Shown piece after piece: positions 1-9,429 of a DNA stretch of 64,000 nucleotides; the stretch's first letter is position 1, and every line of letters starts with the position of its first letter. Location of the stretch: NCBI RefSeq assembly GCF_011769985.2, contig NZ_CP039734.2:744001-808000 (forward strand), read 5' to 3'. Below the pieces are notes generated by a model. That model saw only the letters and a program-made list of their open reading frames with translations. It made no database searches and was not told the DNA's origin. The translations under genes and the position numbers were made by a program. The stretch is from Sulfurospirillum diekertiae (GTDB lineage Bacteria > Campylobacterota > Campylobacteria > Campylobacterales > Sulfurospirillaceae).

Positions 1-1049
1 GCGCCAAATTTGCGAACATACTCTTCAAAACCTTGCATTTGACGTTTCGAGAAGATGTTATCGCCGTTTGGAACTTTGAGCGCTTTAATGCGGTTGCGTT
101 TTGTATCTTTGGCGATGTTACTAAAGATCTCATTTTTACACTTTGCAAAGATGTCGATTACGTCAATCATGCTAAGGTCATAGCGAAGATCGGGTTTATC
201 GGAGCCATATTTTTCCATCGCCTCTTTAAAACGAATACGGTTAAAAGGAATGCTGATTTCATGGCCACAGGCTTTGAAAACATCTTTTAAAAGATTTTCA
301 GTGACTTTCATAACATCTTCTTGCGTGCAAAAGCTCATTTCGATGTCAATTTGTGTAAATTCTGGCTGGCGGTCTGCTCGTAAATCTTCATCACGGAAAC
401 ATTTAGCCACTTGGAAATAACGATCAAATCCTGCACACATTAAAAGTTGTTTGAAAAGTTGAGGGGACTGTGGAAGGGCGTAAAATTCACCATTGTGAAC
501 ACGACTTGGAACGAGATAATCACGTGCTCCCTCGGGTGTTGATTTGGTCAAAATAGGGGTTTCCACTTCCAAAAAGCCTTGAGCATCCAGTGAATTACGA
601 ACGGCAACGGTAGCTTTACTTCTCAGTTTAAAAATTTCGTAGGCTTTAGGATTACGAAGGTCAAGGTAGCGGTATTTAAGACGGACATCTTCACCTACGT
701 TATTATCACCAATGACAAAAGGAACGGTTTCACTTGCATTTTCGATGATCAGTTCATCTACAACAATTTCGATTTTACCTGTTTTAAGGCGTGGATTTTC
801 TAAACCTTCACCTCTTGCTCTGACACGGCCTTTCGCTTTGAGAACAAACTCATCTCTGACAAGAGCAGCAATTTCATGTGCTGTAATACTATCGGTTGGA
901 TCACAAACAAGTTGCACAAGTCCTGATTTATCACGAAGGTCTATAAAGATGACACCACCATGATCTCTGTTGCTATTTGCCCAGCCACACACTTCTACGG
1001 TCTCGCCGATATTGGCGACATCTAAATCTGTACAATAATGACTTCTCAA
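1..1049 (-). CDS. aspS: Aspartyl-tRNA synthetase, 3'-truncated by the window edge
   Basis: Class II synthetase that charges tRNA(Asp). Residues 1-349 are present; the C-terminus lies beyond base 1. An N-terminal OB-fold anticodon-binding domain (about 1-105) is followed by the catalytic core with [13 protein letters not shown] (171-183) and motif 2, [14 protein letters not shown] (218-231). The start is a TTG (1049-1047) preceded by AGGAT. His30 in the RDHGG stretch and the region near Gly80 resemble non-discriminating bacterial AspRS, which also charge tRNA(Asn) when a GatCAB amidotransferase is used; this is inference from the family. In C. jejuni aspS sits near the NAD kinase and recN genes, as here. 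Confidence 0.95.
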   Translation of the reverse strand, partial: MRSHYCTDLDVANIGETVEVCGWANSNRDHGGVIFIDLRDKSGLVQLVCDPTDSITAHEIAALVRDEFVLKAKGRVRARGEGLENPRLKTGKIEIVVDELIIENASETVPFVIGDNNVGEDVRLKYRYLDLRNPKAYEIFKLRSKATVAVRNSLDAQGFLEVETPILTKSTPEGARDYLVPSRVHNGEFYALPQSPQLFKQLLMCAGFDRYFQVAKCFRDEDLRADRQPEFTQIDIEMSFCTQEDVMKVTENLLKDVFKACGHEISIPFNRIRFKEAMEKYGSDKPDLRYDLSMIDVIDIFAKCKNEIFSNIAKDTKRNRIKALKVPNGDNIFSKRQMQGFEEYVRKFG

Positions 1050-1170
1050 TGTTTATCCTAAAATAAGGGTGTTTTGATGAACCCTTGAGTATCGTTTTTT
1101 AAAAACAATCAGTATATCTAAATGTAGCTTTTCTTTAGTTTATTTTAGAGAACATTGTTATGTTTTGTGG

Positions 1171-1176
1171 TACAAT
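1171..1176 (+). promoter_or_regulatory. Candidate -10 box of the diguanylate cyclase gene
   Basis: TACAAT preceded by TGTGG, about 44 bases before the start codon. Campylobacterota sigma-70 promoters rely on the -10 box and often lack a clear -35. Sequence match only. Confidence 0.4.
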
Positions 1177-1219
1177 CATCTGCATATAGTTAAAAAAATT
1201 TGTATTATTTTGGGGTTGC

Positions 1220-2059
1220 ATGTATTCAATTGTCGTGATAGTTGAATTAATTTTACTAATCATTGGTGCTCTCTTTCTTATTCGCGCTCTTACACCTATT
1301 AGCCACTTGATTCTTGAGCTTCCAGAAGGAAGCATCAAAGAGAGATGGAAGGTTTTGAGTATTTTTATTCTCTTTTTTATTGCTGGCTATTTTATTTTTG
1401 GTTATAACTTATGGCTCCTTGGCGATGAATTTAATCATCTGTCCATTATTACATCTATCACTATGTTTTTGGGAGGAGTATTCGCTTATTTAGTAGGACA
1501 GCTTGCTCTACATACGATGAATGATGTTAAGAATATGGCAATATTGCAGCATGAAAGTATCACCGATGGCCTTACCAATCTTCACAATAGACGCTATTTT
1601 GATGAGCGCATTGCGGAGGAAGTTGCACTCTCAAAACGTTATAAACTACCTTTAACATTTATGCTTCTTGACGTCGATCATTTTAAAAAAATCAATGATA
1701 CCTATGGTCATAAAGTGGGTGACGAAGTTTTGAGAAATCTTTCAAAAGTAGTTTTAGAAGTTGTTCGTGATAGTGATGTTGTAGCACGGTATGGTGGTGA
1801 AGAAATTGCTATTATAACACCGAGTACCAACAAACAAGATGCGGAGCTTTTAGCTGAGCGTTTACGTGGCATTGTTGAAAAGACAACGGTAGCTACTATT
1901 TCTACAACACAAGAGGTCGTACAAGTGACCGTCAGCATAGGTATTTGTTCTTTGAGTGCAGTGATTACTGACAAAGATGCTCTGATAGAAGAGACAGATC
2001 AAGCCCTTTATTTGGCAAAAAAATACGGAAGAAATAGGGTTGTGGTCAGTAACTGGTAA
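1220..2059 (+). CDS. Membrane-bound diguanylate cyclase (GGDEF domain)
   Basis: Predicted to make cyclic di-GMP from two GTP at the inner membrane. Three hydrophobic segments (about 4-23, 45-67, 75-97) lead into a GGDEF domain (about 110-279). The active-site motif is GGEEI (192-196), an accepted variant, and an RxxD inhibitory site (RDSD, 183-186) lies the standard five residues upstream, so product inhibition is likely. There is no extracellular sensor domain; the three helices are almost the whole input region. The gene stands alone between divergent aspS and a convergent lipoprotein gene, and nothing nearby reveals its signal. Confidence 0.88.
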   Translation: MYSIVVIVELILLIIGALFLIRALTPISHLILELPEGSIKERWKVLSIFILFFIAGYFIFGYNLWLLGDEFNHLSIITSITMFLGGVFAYLVGQLALHTMNDVKNMAILQHESITDGLTNLHNRRYFDERIAEEVALSKRYKLPLTFMLLDVDHFKKINDTYGHKVGDEVLRNLSKVVLEVVRDSDVVARYGGEEIAIITPSTNKQDAELLAERLRGIVEKTTVATISTTQEVVQVTVSIGICSLSAVITDKDALIEETDQALYLAKKYGRNRVVVSNW

Positions 2060-2074
2060 GAGAAGTCTAAAGGA

Positions 2075-2104
2075 ACATGGGTTTCCATTAAAGAAAACCC
2101 ATGT
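2075..2104. terminator. Hairpin between two convergent genes
   Basis: A perfect 10-bp stem (2075-2084 pairs with 2095-2104, ACATGGGTTT arm) with a 10-base loop lies between the stops of the GGDEF gene and the lipoprotein gene. An A-run then a T-run follow on the + side, so it may act on the GGDEF transcript, though the T-run is not directly against the stem. Confidence 0.45.
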
Positions 2105-2119
2105 GAAAAAAAGAATTTT

Positions 2120-2686
2120 TTACAAGCGTGTTAAACGAGTAACGATTTGATCAATACTATCTGAAAAAAGTGTGTATAAGAAAGGCTCTAAGTCTTTAGA
2201 ATTGTTTGATGGCGCTATCCATTTACTTCCTTTTTGGCGGAAGTTTTGGGTGATCACATCATCCCCTTTGCGTACGATAACTTCAAGCTCAATCTCACCA
2301 TTGAGGTTGGTATCAAAATTTTTATCATTATAAATAATCTCAATATCTTTGATGTACACTTCAACCACCAAACTAGCTTCTTGTTTACTTGCATCAATGC
2401 TAAAGCCTGCAAGATTCAATGCGTAGCCTAAACCTTCTGCGTATTTCTCTGCAAAATTCTCATTGCTGTAGAATTTAATCTGAGTGGCACTTTTTTGATC
2501 AACATACCCAATAATGCTTTTATTCGCTCGTAGATCTTTAACCGTTCTCAGATAAATCGTCTTTTTATCTTTTGAAACAGGTCCTGCGTACTCTGCTTTG
2601 TATGAATCGAGTGCAATGGCTTCATTTTTATAAGCACAGCCACTAAAAAGTAGTAGTGTCATTGCCATCAAAAATAGATATTTCAT
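2120..2686 (-). CDS. Lipoprotein of unknown function, YajG-like
   Basis: 188 residues with a type II signal peptide ending in a lipobox (LFSGC, Cys17), so the mature protein is probably lipid-anchored in the envelope. The rest is a compact alpha/beta domain with alternating beta strands (YLRTVKDLRANKSIIGYVD near 46-64 and VEVYIKDIEIIYN near 108-120), reminiscent of the YajG lipoprotein family. I cannot assign a function. It has its own start signal and is convergent with the upstream cyclase gene. Confidence 0.75.
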   Translation of the reverse strand: MKYLFLMAMTLLLFSGCAYKNEAIALDSYKAEYAGPVSKDKKTIYLRTVKDLRANKSIIGYVDQKSATQIKFYSNENFAEKYAEGLGYALNLAGFSIDASKQEASLVVEVYIKDIEIIYNDKNFDTNLNGEIELEVIVRKGDDVITQNFRQKGSKWIAPSNNSKDLEPFLYTLFSDSIDQIVTRLTRL

Positions 2687-2785
2687 GTTTTCTCCCTGTA
2701 AATTTTGATCTCCTCAAGAGGTCTGTATATCGCGAAATTATAGCATAAACGCTGATTAATAAAAGACACGATAGAATGAGTTATC

Positions 2786-3664
2786 ATGAAAATAACCAAT
2801 CATACAAAAAAATTAACGACGATTACGACCGTAGGGCTTGTCAGTAAACCCAATGATGGCACGCTGTGTGGCTATGTGCGTGAGATTGAAGCGGCACTCA
2901 GTAAACATGACGTGACCTTACTCATTGAAGAAAAAAGTGCCAAACTTTTAGGTTGCGGTGCGGGTGTTAGCTTTGAGTCGATGTGTACACGAAGTGATTT
3001 TCTTATCTCACTTGGCGGAGACGGTACGCTCATTTCACTGTGTCGCAAAAGTTTACACTATCACAAGCCAGTTCTAGGAATTCATGCGGGGCAATTGGGC
3101 TTTCTAACGGACATTCAGACCGATGAAATTAGCCATTTTATTGAAGAGCTTTTTGTGGGAAATTACCGCATTGATACGCGAATGATGCTTGAAGTTTCTT
3201 TACATGTAAACGGAAAAATTGAAAAAGTAGTTGCGTTTAACGACATTGTTTTATCGCGTTCGAAGATCTCCCATATGAGTAATATCAAGGCCTATGTTGA
3301 TGGGCAACTCTTTAACTCTTACTATGGCGATGGTCTCATTGTCTCCACACCAACAGGCTCAACGGCATACAACCTCTCAGCGGGAGGTCCTGTTGTGTAT
3401 CCTCTGACGGAGGCACTGATTTTGACGCCGATTTGCCCACACTCTTTGAGTCAACGACCTCTCGTTTTACCGGTTGATTTTGAAGTTTCGTTTGAGAGCG
3501 ATGGCGATACGGTGATTGTTGTGGATGGGCAAGATACCTATACGATGAACGAGGTGGATCGTGTTTGTGTTCGAAGTGCAAAGCAGGGTGCGGAGCTGAT
3601 TCACAGTTTGGATCGGGACTATTTTGATATCTTGAAAAAGAAATTGCATTGGGGGCACGTGTGA
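2786..3664 (+). CDS. nadK: NAD kinase
   Basis: Phosphorylates NAD to NADP with ATP in the cytoplasm. 292 residues, the usual family size. The diagnostic GGDGT motif is at 77-81 and the second nucleotide-binding stretch STPTGSTAYNLSAGG lies near residue 190. The stop overlaps the recN start by four bases (GTGA), so the two are translationally coupled, as in the C. jejuni Cj0641-Cj0642 pair. A TAGAAT -10-like box at 2772-2777 is very close to the ATG; an upstream promoter is as likely. Confidence 0.95.
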   Translation: MKITNHTKKLTTITTVGLVSKPNDGTLCGYVREIEAALSKHDVTLLIEEKSAKLLGCGAGVSFESMCTRSDFLISLGGDGTLISLCRKSLHYHKPVLGIHAGQLGFLTDIQTDEISHFIEELFVGNYRIDTRMMLEVSLHVNGKIEKVVAFNDIVLSRSKISHMSNIKAYVDGQLFNSYYGDGLIVSTPTGSTAYNLSAGGPVVYPLTEALILTPICPHSLSQRPLVLPVDFEVSFESDGDTVIVVDGQDTYTMNEVDRVCVRSAKQGAELIHSLDRDYFDILKKKLHWGHV

Positions 3665-5193
3665 TAGAGCGATTATTCATTAAAAATCATCTCTCCTTTG
3701 CTGAGTGTGATATAGAGTTTTCAAAAGGGCTGGTTGTTTTTAGCGGGCCGAGTGGTGCTGGTAAATCGGTGTTGATGCAGGGGTTACTCTCATTGTTTGG
3801 ATATGGGGATGTGCATGCCGATGTCATCGAAGCAACGCTTACGTCCAATTTGGGACTGGATACTTTTGGTTTTGAAGAGGAAGAACCCAATATCTTTAAA
3901 TTTCTCAAAGCCAAAAATGCACGCTATTTTATCAATGCGCAAGCTGTTTCTAAAAAAGGGATGGTGGAACTCTCTCGTACGTTTGTGAATTACCTCTCCA
4001 TCAAAGATAATAGTGAGTTTGAAAACAGTCGATTGTTGGGGCTTATTGATGGTGTCTGTGCGAGTAAAGAGCCAAACCATCTTGAAGTTGTCACCGCTTT
4101 TGAAGCACTTTTTGTGGAGTATAAAAAGCTCAAAGATGAGCTTGAGAGTATTGAAGCTGAAGAGAAAAAAGTGGAAGATCTCAAAGAATTTGCACGTTTT
4201 GAAATTGCTAAAATCGATGAGGTAGCTCCTAAAATTGGCGAAGACGAAGAGCTGATTGCTTTTAAAAAATCACTCTCTAAAAAAGAAAAAATTGAAGTGG
4301 CAATGCAAAAAGCAGGGTCTATTTTTGAACTTGAGAGCAGTGTCATAGAGGTTCTAAATCTTATTGAAGCAGATAGTAGCTTTTTTGATGCCTCTATGAA
4401 TGAGCTTCGTTTGGTATTTGAAAAACAGAATGAAACGCTTGAAGCCCTTGAAGAGATTGATGTGGAGTCTCTTTTAGATCGTATTGAAAAGATTGCGCAA
4501 CTCAAAAAACGTTACGGTTCTATCGAAGAGGCGCTAGAACATAAGCAAAAGCGTCAAGAAGAGCTGACACGTTATGAAAATATCGCGTTTGAAAAGAGCC
4601 AGTTGCAAAAAGCCGTTGCAAAATCAGAGCATGAAGTCAACATTCAAAGCCTCCAAATCAGTGAAACACGCAAAAAATATTTACCTCTCTTAGAAACACG
4701 TATCAATGATTATCTTTCACAGTTGTATATGCCTTCTTTGCAATTAAGTTTGGAAGAGAGTGCTTTAAATGAATTAGGGTTTGATGCTTTACATGTAAAC
4801 CTTGGCAAAGTCGATCTTAAAAAGATTAGCTCGGGTGAATATAATCGTGTACGTCTTGCTTTCTTAGCCACCCACAATGAATTTTTACTCTCTCGTGGAG
4901 GTGTTTTGATCTTAGATGAAATTGATGCCAATCTCAGTGGTAAAGAGTCCATGAGTGTTGCCAATGTCCTCAAAACACTCTCCACGAAATATCAAATCTT
5001 CGCGATTTCACATCAACCACAACTCTCTTCTGTTGCCAATCAACATTTTTTAGTGACCAAAGACGCTTTACATGTAAGCCATGTTGTGCCTCTGAAAGAT
5101 GAAGAGCGTATTGTGGAATTGGCACGTATGGTGAGTGGTGAAAATGTCAGCGACGAAGCGATTGTGTTTGCCAAATCCCTTTTGGAAAGTTGA
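3661..5193 (+). CDS. recN: DNA repair protein RecN (SMC-like ATPase)
   Basis: Double-strand-break repair ATPase that binds DNA ends. Walker A is GPSGAGKS near the N-terminus, a long coiled coil covers roughly 150-340, and the C-terminal half has the ABC signature SSGEYNRVRLAFLA followed by Walker B LILDEIDANLSGKES. About 510 residues, slightly shorter than the E. coli protein, as is usual in Campylobacterota. I chose the GTG at 3661 because it overlaps the nadK stop and has a G-rich ribosome site five bases upstream; a TTG twelve bases earlier is possible. Confidence 0.95.
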   Translation: MIERLFIKNHLSFAECDIEFSKGLVVFSGPSGAGKSVLMQGLLSLFGYGDVHADVIEATLTSNLGLDTFGFEEEEPNIFKFLKAKNARYFINAQAVSKKGMVELSRTFVNYLSIKDNSEFENSRLLGLIDGVCASKEPNHLEVVTAFEALFVEYKKLKDELESIEAEEKKVEDLKEFARFEIAKIDEVAPKIGEDEELIAFKKSLSKKEKIEVAMQKAGSIFELESSVIEVLNLIEADSSFFDASMNELRLVFEKQNETLEALEEIDVESLLDRIEKIAQLKKRYGSIEEALEHKQKRQEELTRYENIAFEKSQLQKAVAKSEHEVNIQSLQISETRKKYLPLLETRINDYLSQLYMPSLQLSLEESALNELGFDALHVNLGKVDLKKISSGEYNRVRLAFLATHNEFLLSRGGVLILDEIDANLSGKESMSVANVLKTLSTKYQIFAISHQPQLSSVANQHFLVTKDALHVSHVVPLKDEERIVELARMVSGENVSDEAIVFAKSLLES

Positions 5194-5269
5194 AATTTGC
5201 AATAGTCTCATTGTGTATTGAGTGATTTTCTCACGGGACGTTTTTATAAAAGTACTAAATTTTTTATGT

Positions 5270-5275
5270 TACAAT
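5270..5275 (+). promoter_or_regulatory. Candidate -10 box for the double-receiver GGDEF gene
   Basis: TACAAT in the 117-base gap after recN, about 36 bases before the chosen ATG. A copy of the iterated palindrome (5285-5296) falls between it and the start codon, inside the predicted leader. Confidence 0.4.
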
Positions 5276-5310
5276 GAAAAGTAACTTACATGTAATTGCT
5301 AGGATTATTT

Positions 5311-6564
5311 ATGGCACGAGAGAAAATTTTAATCGTTGAAGACAATAAAGCACTGTCTAAACTGATTGTCAAAAAAATGGAATCAAACCTTGATTTTGAT
5401 GTTGATATGGCATATACGTTTGAAGAGGCACAAAATCTTGTTGAAAAAAATAGTGACTATTTTGTAGCATTGCTCGATCTTAATCTCCCTGATGCCCCAG
5501 ATGGCGAAGTGGTTGATATGATTTTGGCACATAAAATCCCTTCTATTATTCTTACTGGCTCAATGGAAAAAGAAATTCGTGAAAATATTTTGAAAAAAGA
5601 TGTGATTGATTATGTCTATAAAGGCAATATTGACGATGTTAATTATATTTTTACATTGATTGAACGACTCCATAAAAATCGCGATATCAAAGTATTAGTT
5701 GTCGATGATTCCATGGCAACTCGCGCACAGATCAAATCTTTATTACAGCACCAAATGTTTAAAGTCCTTGTTGCAGCACATGGTGAAGAAGCGCTTGCTT
5801 TTTTAGAGGACAATCCTGACATTAAGCTTGTTTTGACGGACTATCTGATGCCCGTGATTGATGGTGTTGAGCTGACCAAAGAAATTCGTAAACGCTACAG
5901 TAAAAATGAAATTTCTATTATTGCGATGACGGGGACCAATGCGGATCTGATCTCTGCCAAGTTTCTCAAAATTGGTGCCAATGATTTTATTAATAAACCC
6001 TTTACGAGAGAAGAGATTGCATGTCGTATTAATAATTCGCTGGATGCCTTAGAATATATTGCCAAAATTGAAGATATGGCACAAAACGATTTTCTCAGTG
6101 GACTCGCCAACAGACGTTATTTTTTTGATGCGATGCAAGAGTATTTTAAAGAGGCAAAAAAGAAAAATGAGTCCTTTGCTATGGGCTTAATTGATGTGGA
6201 TAAATTTAAACAGATCAATGATACGCTAGGGCACCGCGTTGGTGATACGGTCATTGTTGAATTGGCCAAGACACTTGAAAAACATCTTACCCATGATCAT
6301 TTTATTGCACGTTTGGGGGGCGATGAGTTTTGTGTGGTGCTTAAAAATATTGACCAAAAAAAGGCATTGGAGTTTTTCATTAAGCTCAATCATGCGGTTG
6401 CGGGATTACATATCCATACCAAAGAGAAAAAAGATCTTAGCATCAGTGTTTCTATCGGTGTGACGTTTGGAGATTTGGAGAGCGTGGAAGAGATGATTAA
6501 TCAAGCGGATAAAGCACTGTACATTGCGAAAAAAAATGGCAGAAATAGGGTTGAGGTTTCTTAA
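5311..6564 (+). CDS. cbrR: REC-REC-GGDEF response regulator, CbrR-like
   Basis: Cytoplasmic response regulator with two receiver domains (phospho-acceptors Asp56 and Asp177) and a C-terminal diguanylate cyclase domain with a canonical GGDEF (336-340). The architecture and place (after recN, before tatD) match C. jejuni CbrR (Cj0643), a bile-resistance regulator, which supports the symbol. The inhibitory-site position (327-330) reads THDH instead of RxxD, so classical product inhibition appears lost. ATG 5311 is preceded by AGGA at the right spacing; an in-frame TTG 15 bases upstream is unlikely. No histidine kinase is adjacent. Confidence 0.9.
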   Translation: MAREKILIVEDNKALSKLIVKKMESNLDFDVDMAYTFEEAQNLVEKNSDYFVALLDLNLPDAPDGEVVDMILAHKIPSIILTGSMEKEIRENILKKDVIDYVYKGNIDDVNYIFTLIERLHKNRDIKVLVVDDSMATRAQIKSLLQHQMFKVLVAAHGEEALAFLEDNPDIKLVLTDYLMPVIDGVELTKEIRKRYSKNEISIIAMTGTNADLISAKFLKIGANDFINKPFTREEIACRINNSLDALEYIAKIEDMAQNDFLSGLANRRYFFDAMQEYFKEAKKKNESFAMGLIDVDKFKQINDTLGHRVGDTVIVELAKTLEKHLTHDHFIARLGGDEFCVVLKNIDQKKALEFFIKLNHAVAGLHIHTKEKKDLSISVSIGVTFGDLESVEEMINQADKALYIAKKNGRNRVEVS

Positions 6565-7365
6565 ATGATTATAGATACCCATTGCCACTTGGATGATGCA
6601 CGTTTTAGGGATGACGTTGATGCTGTGATCACAAAAGCTTATGAGCAAGGAGTTAAGGGCATTATCATTCCTGGAGCAGATATTGACGATCTAAGTTATG
6701 CCCAAAAACTTTCTCATCGTTATGAACATATCTTCTTTGCGGCAGGTATCCATCCGTACAATCATGAACAATATGATGAAAAAATACTACGATCTTTTTT
6801 GCAGGATGAAAAATGTATTGCGGTGGGGGAATGCGGTTTAGATTATTTTAGATTACCTGAGGATGTCGAGGAAAAACAGATTGAAAAACAGAGACAACAC
6901 GACGTCTTTGCTCAGCAAATTGCACTTGCAAGAGAGTTTCAAAAGCCTCTCATCGTTCATATTCGAGATGCCAATGAAGATAGCAAGCAGATTTTGCTAA
7001 AGGAAAAAGCATACGAAGTAGGCGGTGTTTTACACTGTTATAATGCATCTAAACATCTTTTAGATTTGGCAGATAAAGGTTTTTACTTCGGTATAGGCGG
7101 CGTTTTAACATTTAAAAATGCTAAGAATTTAGTTGAGGTATTGCCCCTCATTCCACGTGATAAACTCCTCATTGAAACAGATGCTCCTTACCTTTCTCCG
7201 ATGCCTCATCGAGGAGAACGCAATGAGCCAAGTTATACACTTTTGGTTGCAACGAAGATGGCGGAGCTTTTAAATATAAGTGTCACCGAACTTCACAATT
7301 TGACCTCAAAAAATGCTTTTTCACTCTTTAAAGCTTTAGAAAAGATAAAGTTAGTTACAATCTAA
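6565..7365 (+). CDS. tatD: TatD-family metal-dependent DNase
   Basis: Metal-dependent nuclease of the amidohydrolase fold. The metal-binding set is visible: DTHCHLDD near the start, GECGLDY (Glu near 93), LIVHIRDA and LHCYNA with the histidines, and ETDAPYLSP near 205. Length 266 is normal. The ATG begins directly after the stop of the preceding regulator gene, so they are co-transcribed. Family members act in DNA repair or fragment clearance; the substrate here is not known. Confidence 0.92.
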   Translation: MIIDTHCHLDDARFRDDVDAVITKAYEQGVKGIIIPGADIDDLSYAQKLSHRYEHIFFAAGIHPYNHEQYDEKILRSFLQDEKCIAVGECGLDYFRLPEDVEEKQIEKQRQHDVFAQQIALAREFQKPLIVHIRDANEDSKQILLKEKAYEVGGVLHCYNASKHLLDLADKGFYFGIGGVLTFKNAKNLVEVLPLIPRDKLLIETDAPYLSPMPHRGERNEPSYTLLVATKMAELLNISVTELHNLTSKNAFSLFKALEKIKLVTI

Positions 7366-7402
7366 TAAATACTAAGCAATAAATACACCAAAAAGGAGAG
7401 GC

Positions 7403-8650
7403 ATGTATAAGGTTATTTTAACCCTTTTTCTTGTGTTTCAGAGTCTCCACGCGTTTTTAAATACCGACAATAATTACGAAAAACAACTTACCGCCCTTAA
7501 AAATTTTGATCTTCCAACTACTTTTTTGAAAGATTCTATTTTTATTTCTATGAACGAAGATGTCGAAATGTACAAAACAAAACATTTCCTACGTGAATTA
7601 GAAAGTGGTGATAAATTTGTTCCAATTTTGCAAAAAAAGATGAAAGAAGCTGGCGTTCCTCCAGAATTTTTATATTTAGCTATGACCGAATCTAGTTTTG
7701 ATCCTTTTTCTTCGTCTTCTGCAAAAGCTTCAGGTATTTGGCAATTTATTCCTGAAACGGCTCGTCGTTATGGTTTGGTTGAAAATGCTTTTGTAGACGA
7801 GAGGCGAGATCCTGTTAAATCAACGGAAGCGGCGATTGTTTATTTACAACGGTTACACGATCTTTTTGGTAAGTGGTATCTTGCGGCACTTGCTTACAAT
7901 TGTGGTGAAGGCACGGTTACAAAAGCGATAGCCAAAGCTGGAACCGATGATATTAATGTTCTCTTAGATGAGAGCCAAAAGTACCTTCCCAAGGAAAGCA
8001 GACTCTATATCCGTAAAATTTTAATGATGAGTTTTATCTCTGGTAGCACAGACATTATGCTTGACAATGGTTCTGAATACCTTCTCAATCGTGCGAATAA
8101 TGCAACGTTTGTTAAAGTTTCCGTCCAAAGTGGTACAAGTCTTAAAGATGTGGCAGAGAGTATTGGAATTTCACTACGTGAATTAAAATCGTACAATCCG
8201 CATCTGAAACATGCCTTTACCTCGCCTCTTGGTGAAAAAAGTTATTTGTATATTCCTCAAGATCGTCAAATTACATTTACTCAAAATTTTGATCAAACCA
8301 AACAACCCCAAAAATATGCTGTGTATAACACCCAAAAAGGGGATTCCCTACAAAGTGTTGCAAAAAAATACGGCATGAGTTATCAATCTTTAATGGAACT
8401 CAACAATTTAAAAAGTGCTTCACTGAAACCAAAAACAGAGATTATTGTACCTCTTGGCACAGCGACACATTCTTCCGTAACGGTGGCATCAGCAAATAAT
8501 GTCGAAAAATTGTATGTCATAAAAGCAGGGGATACCATTGAAACAGTATCAAAAAAATACGATATTCCTGTCGCGCAATTGATAAAAACCAATAAGAAAA
8601 AGAATGCACTTGTAAAAGTGGGAGAGAGTATTGTTATACCAAAAAACTAG
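7403..8650 (+). CDS. mltD: Membrane-bound lytic murein transglycosylase with LysM repeats, MltD-like
   Basis: Cleaves the glycan strands of peptidoglycan in the periplasm. A signal peptide (1-18) precedes an SLT catalytic domain (about 75-200) with catalytic Glu96 in TESSFDP and the motif ASGIWQFIPETARRYGL. Three LysM-type peptidoglycan-binding repeats follow (about 225-285, 305-350, 368-414), the first rather divergent. AAGGAG upstream of the ATG gives a good ribosome site. Followed with overlap by rlpA, whose product also acts on glycan strands, as in C. jejuni Cj0645-Cj0646. Confidence 0.92.
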   Translation: MYKVILTLFLVFQSLHAFLNTDNNYEKQLTALKNFDLPTTFLKDSIFISMNEDVEMYKTKHFLRELESGDKFVPILQKKMKEAGVPPEFLYLAMTESSFDPFSSSSAKASGIWQFIPETARRYGLVENAFVDERRDPVKSTEAAIVYLQRLHDLFGKWYLAALAYNCGEGTVTKAIAKAGTDDINVLLDESQKYLPKESRLYIRKILMMSFISGSTDIMLDNGSEYLLNRANNATFVKVSVQSGTSLKDVAESIGISLRELKSYNPHLKHAFTSPLGEKSYLYIPQDRQITFTQNFDQTKQPQKYAVYNTQKGDSLQSVAKKYGMSYQSLMELNNLKSASLKPKTEIIVPLGTATHSSVTVASANNVEKLYVIKAGDTIETVSKKYDIPVAQLIKTNKKKNALVKVGESIVIPKN

Positions 8651-9428
8651 TGGATTGAGCCTTTGTGTTGTAATGCTTTTGGTATTTTACGGATGCGCTT
8701 CTAAACACGACTCTTATTCTTATCGCTCCAGGGGAGGTGCTACAATGGCAGCTCCTGATGGCAGTGGCCCTATTAATGATTCGCCTGCAATGCATAAAGC
8801 GACGATGCGTCCTTATACGATTGATGGCGTAACGTATACACCGACGATGGTGAGTGTAGGAGATACATTTAGCGGTATTTCCAGCTGGTATGGTAAAGAT
8901 TTTCATGGTAAGAAAACTTCCAATGGTGAAGTTTATAATATGTATGATATGACGGCTGCACATAAAACACTCCCTATGAATACAATGCTGAAAGTAACCA
9001 ACCTTAAAAACAATAAAAGTATTATTGTCCGTGTTAACGATCGAGGACCTTTTGTGGGGACACGTATTATTGATCTCTCCTATACTGCTGCGACACGTAT
9101 TGATCTTGTTGCTAATGGAACGGGTCCTGTGGGTATTGAAGTTCTAGGGTTTGCAGGAGTAGTCGCACCTGCTGGTGCACCAAAAGAGAGTGTTGTTGAA
9201 ACCGATTATTTCATCCAAATTGGCGCCTTTAGAAATAAAGATGGAGCGACACGGTTTGCTCAAAGCAATATGAATGTCAATAATCGCTACAATGCGGTCG
9301 TAAAAGAGGGTACATTTGAAAATAAACCGATGTACCGCGTATGGCTTAAAGGATTTGGCAGTGAAGCTGAAGCCTCAGATTTTATTGCAAAAGGGCCTTT
9401 TAAAGGCTCATTTATTGTAAGGGAATAG
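8631..9428 (+). CDS. rlpA: RlpA-like septal lipoprotein with DPBB and SPOR domains
   Basis: Outer-membrane lipoprotein that acts on denuded peptidoglycan glycan strands at the division septum. The signal peptide ends in a lipobox (LVFYGC, Cys22). The double-psi beta barrel (about 85-180) carries ISSWYGKDFHGKKTSNGE and VRVNDRGPFV; a SPOR domain (about 193-265) binds peptidoglycan. The start is a TTG at 8631 with GGGAGAG just upstream, overlapping the end of the transglycosylase gene by 20 bases; the next in-frame starts would remove the charged n-region of the signal peptide. Confidence 0.9.
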   Translation: MLYQKTSGLSLCVVMLLVFYGCASKHDSYSYRSRGGATMAAPDGSGPINDSPAMHKATMRPYTIDGVTYTPTMVSVGDTFSGISSWYGKDFHGKKTSNGEVYNMYDMTAAHKTLPMNTMLKVTNLKNNKSIIVRVNDRGPFVGTRIIDLSYTAATRIDLVANGTGPVGIEVLGFAGVVAPAGAPKESVVETDYFIQIGAFRNKDGATRFAQSNMNVNNRYNAVVKEGTFENKPMYRVWLKGFGSEAEASDFIAKGPFKGSFIVRE

Positions 9429-9429
9429 A